Positions 60,800 through 64,000 of a stretch of DNA of 64,000 bases are shown piece after piece. The translations under genes and the position numbers were made by a program. The stretch is taken from NCBI RefSeq assembly GCF_030553075.1, contig NZ_CP130701.1, positions 1,674,001-1,738,000 of the forward strand. The letters run 5' to 3'. Origin of the DNA: Halomonas sp. I5-271120. Its GTDB lineage: Bacteria > Pseudomonadota > Gammaproteobacteria > Pseudomonadales > Halomonadaceae. The notes under the pieces are model-generated. The model did not search any database. It was not told where the DNA came from and was given only the letters and a program-made list of their open reading frames with translations. The stretch's first letter is position 1. Every line of letters starts with the position of its first letter.

Positions 60800-63700
60800 A
60801 TGCGTTACAGGGACCTCATACAGTTTGAGCCGATTGAATCGGTCATTCAGCTACTTGACGCCAACCGTGCCGACGAAGCCAAAAAGCTGGTCTCCACCTA
60901 TGTCATTTCTGACCAGATGGCCGACAGGATCGCCAAGCAGATGGTCCCGCAACTATCCTTTGACGAATCTGTAGACCACAAAGGCATGCTGGTCGTCGGT
61001 AACTACGGTACCGGTAAATCGCATTTGATGTCGGTACTATCGTTGATTGCTGAAGATGCCTCCTACCTGCCGATGGTTCAGCACCCCAAGGTGGCTGAGG
61101 CGGCCGAGGCCATCGCGGGAAAGTTCAAGGTTCACCGTGTCGAGATCTCCAGTCAGATGTCCCTGCGCGACATCGTTACACAAGAGCTGGAAATCTTCCT
61201 GGAAAATCAGGGCGTCAGTTATGCCTTCCCAGCCGCCGATAAAGTGGTCAACAACAAGGCAGCCTTCGAGGAAATGATGGCGGCCTTCGATGAGGTTCAT
61301 CCTGGCCAAGGCGTTTTGCTCGTCGTGGATGAATTCCTTGAATTTCTCCGCTCGCGGAAAGACCACGACCTGGTGCTGGATCTCTCCTTCCTGCGTGAAA
61401 TCGGTGAGGTCACCAAGCACCTGCGTTTCCGCTTTGTGGCAGGTGTGCAAGAAGCCATCTTTGACAGCAGCCGCTTCCAGCATGTGTCAGACAGTCTTCG
61501 ACGTGTGAACGAGCGTTTCAACCAGGTGCTTCTGGCCCGGCAGGATGTCAGCTTTGTTGTGGCCGAGCGCTTGCTGAAGAAATCTGCTGACCAGCAGCAC
61601 AAGATCCGTACCTACCTGACATCCTTCGCCAAGTTCTACAGCAGTATGAACGAGCGTATGGATGAATATGTGCGGCTATTCCCGGTACACCCGGATTACA
61701 TCAGTACTTTTGAACAGCTTGTTTTCACCGAGAAGCGTGGTGCGCTCGTCACCCTGCGTGACCAGATCCAGGACGTACTGGATGACGAGGTACCCGAAGA
61801 CCGCCCCGGCCTGATTGGATTCGATCAATTCTGGGATACGGTCACATCCAACTCCGTACTTCGCTCTGACCCTAACATTGGCCCGGTGTTGAAAGTGACC
61901 GAAATCCTCGGAGAGCGGGTTCAGAAGGCTTTCACCCGCCCCGCCTATAAGCCTATGGCCACTCGGGTCATCAAAGGCCTGGCGGTCAATCGTTTGACCA
62001 CCGGTGGCGATATCTATGTCCCCGTCGGCCCCACGGCGGAAGAGCTGCGCGACACCTTGTGCCTGTACCAACCGGGTATCGAGGACCTGGGCGGCGAGCC
62101 TGCTGACGACCTGCTTACTGCCGTACAGACCACGCTCCGTGAGATCGTCAAAACCGTCAATGGCCAGTTCATATCCAAAGCGCCGGACACAGAGCAGTAC
62201 TATCTCGACCTGAAGAAGGACGTCGATTACGACGCCCAAATCGAAAAACGGGCTGAAGCCCTGTCGGATGATGCGCTGGATCGTGCCTACTACAGCGCCA
62301 TGATGCAGCTGATGGAGTGTACCGATGACACTGCTCACGTTACCGGCTACAAGATATGGCAGCATCAGGTGGAATGGCAGGACAAGCGGGTTGAACGGAA
62401 TGGCTACCTATTCCTTGGCGCTCCCAATGACCGCCCGACGGCACAGCCGGAGCGAGATTTCTACATCTATTTCATCCAGCCTTTTGAGCCACCCCGGTAT
62501 CCCAAAGACAATAAGCCCGATGAAGTCTTCTTCCGGCTGAAGGGGCTGGATGAGGACATCACCCATCATCTGGCCTTCTACTCGGCTGCCCAGGAATTGG
62601 CATCAACCGCTAGTGGTGCCGCCAAGGCCGTTTATCTTGATAAAGCCAAGGACGCCCTGCGAGCCATGAGCAAGTGGCTGCAGGATAAGCAAATGACGGC
62701 CTACGAAGTCACCTACCAGGGTAAAACGAAAACCCTGCAGGAGTGGGCCAAGGGTGTTTCCATGCGCGACAAGCTGCGCCTTGGGCCGGATGAACGGGCG
62801 AACTTCCGCGACATCGTGAATGTGACGTCCGGGCTGGTACTGAACACCCACTTTGCCGACCTGGCACCGGAATACCCTGCCTTCTCGGTACTGGTGACCG
62901 AAGCCAACCGCAAGCAGTTGATTGGTAATACACTCCGGGCCCTGGCCGGTGGCACACGCACCAAAGACGCCACGGCAATTCTCGACGCCTTGGAGATGCT
63001 GGACGGTGACCGCATCGAGTCTACCCAGTCCAAATATGCCAAAGAAGTGCTGAGCCGGCTGCAGGCCAAGGGCCATGGACAGGTACTAAACCACAACGAG
63101 CTCCTCAGCCGGGCAGCCGGCGACGAATATTTTGCCCCGCTACGCTTCCGACTGGAACCGGATCTCCTGGCCGTCATTCTCGGCGGGCTGGTCTACTCCG
63201 GCGATATCGTGCTTGCCATTACCGGTGACAAGGTGGACTCCGGCAAAGTCTCCTTGCTTGCCGAGCGTGGCTTGGAAGAGCTGAAATCCTTCAAGCACGT
63301 TGAGGCGCCTAAGGAAATCAACGTCGCGGTGCTGCGCTCACTGTTCGAGCTGTTAGGTTTGCCCTCCGGGCTGGCTCAGATGGCGACCCAAGGGAAAGAA
63401 GAGCCGGTAAAGGAGCTGCTGGATGCTGTTTCCAAACTGGTCACCCGGGTACTGACCGTCGGTACCGACCTGCACAACCGGCTTAGTTTCTGGGGGCAGT
63501 CACTGCTGCGGGAAGAAGAGCTGCTTGATTGGCAGCAGAAGCTGGATGCCTTAAAAAACTTCCTGGAGAGCCTGTCACCTTACAACACCATCGGCAAGCT
63601 CAAGAACCTGCGCATCACCCAGGCCGATATCAATGCCCAGAAACAGAATCTGGAGGTTCTGATATCTGTAGAGAAGCTGCGGGACCTGGTTGCCGAGCTA

Positions 63701-64000
63701 GGCCCGGTTGCGTCCTACCTCTCCCAAGCCGAGATGGTCCTGCCTGCGAGTCACCCCTGGTTGCAGGAGGCCGAGGCCAAGCGCAAAGCGATTCTGGATA
63801 AGCTGACCGCGGACAAAGCGGCCAGTCAGGTCAGTGAATACCGCAAGGAGATGACGGCCCTCAAGCAGGGTTACATCACCGCCTACGTAGCGCTGCATAC
63901 CAAAGCCCGCCTTGGTGTATCGGAGGACAAGACCAAAACCGCCCTGCGTAAAGACCCACGCATGGCGACCTTGCGTACCTTGGCAGGCATCTCCCTGATG
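60800..64000 (+). CDS. brxC: BREX system ATPase BrxC, type 3 (DUF6079), 3' end beyond the window
   Basis: The frame is open from the ATG at 60800 (after AAGGGGAAG) to the last base, 1067 codons, with no stop, so the gene continues outside. The start MRYRDLIQFEPIESVIQL and TYVISDQMADRI, the Walker A motif GNYGTGKS (67-74) and the Walker B segment GVLLVVDEFLEFL (near 171) fit the large BREX-3 BrxC ATPase of about 1200 residues. BrxC is needed for phage exclusion and acts with the PglX methylase and PglZ, which should follow downstream. No frameshift is seen in the visible part. Confidence 0.92.
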   Translation, partial: MRYRDLIQFEPIESVIQLLDANRADEAKKLVSTYVISDQMADRIAKQMVPQLSFDESVDHKGMLVVGNYGTGKSHLMSVLSLIAEDASYLPMVQHPKVAEAAEAIAGKFKVHRVEISSQMSLRDIVTQELEIFLENQGVSYAFPAADKVVNNKAAFEEMMAAFDEVHPGQGVLLVVDEFLEFLRSRKDHDLVLDLSFLREIGEVTKHLRFRFVAGVQEAIFDSSRFQHVSDSLRRVNERFNQVLLARQDVSFVVAERLLKKSADQQHKIRTYLTSFAKFYSSMNERMDEYVRLFPVHPDYISTFEQLVFTEKRGALVTLRDQIQDVLDDEVPEDRPGLIGFDQFWDTVTSNSVLRSDPNIGPVLKVTEILGERVQKAFTRPAYKPMATRVIKGLAVNRLTTGGDIYVPVGPTAEELRDTLCLYQPGIEDLGGEPADDLLTAVQTTLREIVKTVNGQFISKAPDTEQYYLDLKKDVDYDAQIEKRAEALSDDALDRAYYSAMMQLMECTDDTAHVTGYKIWQHQVEWQDKRVERNGYLFLGAPNDRPTAQPERDFYIYFIQPFEPPRYPKDNKPDEVFFRLKGLDEDITHHLAFYSAAQELASTASGAAKAVYLDKAKDALRAMSKWLQDKQMTAYEVTYQGKTKTLQEWAKGVSMRDKLRLGPDERANFRDIVNVTSGLVLNTHFADLAPEYPAFSVLVTEANRKQLIGNTLRALAGGTRTKDATAILDALEMLDGDRIESTQSKYAKEVLSRLQAKGHGQVLNHNELLSRAAGDEYFAPLRFRLEPDLLAVILGGLVYSGDIVLAITGDKVDSGKVSLLAERGLEELKSFKHVEAPKEINVAVLRSLFELLGLPSGLAQMATQGKEEPVKELLDAVSKLVTRVLTVGTDLHNRLSFWGQSLLREEELLDWQQKLDALKNFLESLSPYNTIGKLKNLRITQADINAQKQNLEVLISVEKLRDLVAELGPVASYLSQAEMVLPASHPWLQEAEAKRKAILDKLTADKAASQVSEYRKEMTALKQGYITAYVALHTKARLGVSEDKTKTALRKDPRMATLRTLAGISLM

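Overview
The window is a piece of a high-GC gammaproteobacterial chromosome, most likely from the Halomonadaceae (a Halomonas-like species). This is inferred from protein content and gene order. The run phoU / phoR-phoB / ubiA-ubiC / rubredoxin-reductase-like / HU / small SCP2-like protein / recG / oxyR is an order I also know from Pseudomonas, and the coding style is that of a moderately halophilic relative. No 16S rRNA or other species-level marker is present.

Layout. Bases 1-4661 carry the end of the F1Fo ATP synthase operon (atpH end, atpA, atpG, atpD, atpC), closed by a good terminator. Then come mgtE, uppP, apbE, glmU and glmS: Mg2+ uptake, undecaprenyl phosphate recycling, flavin transfer, and UDP-GlcNAc synthesis. 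Bases 11.8-23 kb hold a 2-oxoadipate dioxygenase (hglS-like) divergent from a LysR gene, a DUF72 protein, a sodium:neurotransmitter-type symporter, hexR (with a cluster of DnaA-box-like 9-mers in front of it), uvrD, a Tat-exported TRAP binding protein and a YciA-type thioesterase. Bases 23-33 kb hold the phosphate-regulation block (phoU, phoBR with two Pho boxes), cysZ, ubiCA, an FAD oxidoreductase, HU and yccS. Bases 33-42 kb hold recG-oxyR, an NAD-dependent epimerase-like protein, a PagL lipid A deacylase, ridA, spoT, rpoZ and gmk.

Bases 42-48 kb form a self-contained amino-acid circuit on the minus strand. A sensor kinase with a periplasmic amino-acid-binding domain and its sigma-54 response regulator sit upstream of an AGCS-family sodium:amino acid symporter and a glutaminase that carries a frameshift in this sequence. 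A near-consensus -24/-12 promoter and upstream inverted repeats lie just where such a regulator would act. Two MFS exporters and an ohrR-ohr peroxide-response pair with matching operators follow.

From about 52.7 kb the sequence becomes accessory. A soluble two-PAS chemoreceptor (BdlA-like) is split by an IS30-family element; removing the element and one 3-bp target duplication restores a 417-codon frame. Next is an AT-rich gene for a protein resembling the ribbon-helix-helix part of MatP, then an AlpA-like regulator and an inovirus-Gp2/YfjJ-like protein (satellite-phage remnants), then a DUF4236 protein whose 3' end reads out of frame into the next gene. The window ends in a defence locus: a WYL-domain regulator (BrxR-like), BrxF and the first 1067 codons of BrxC, i.e. 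the start of a type 3 BREX phage-defence system that must continue beyond base 64000.
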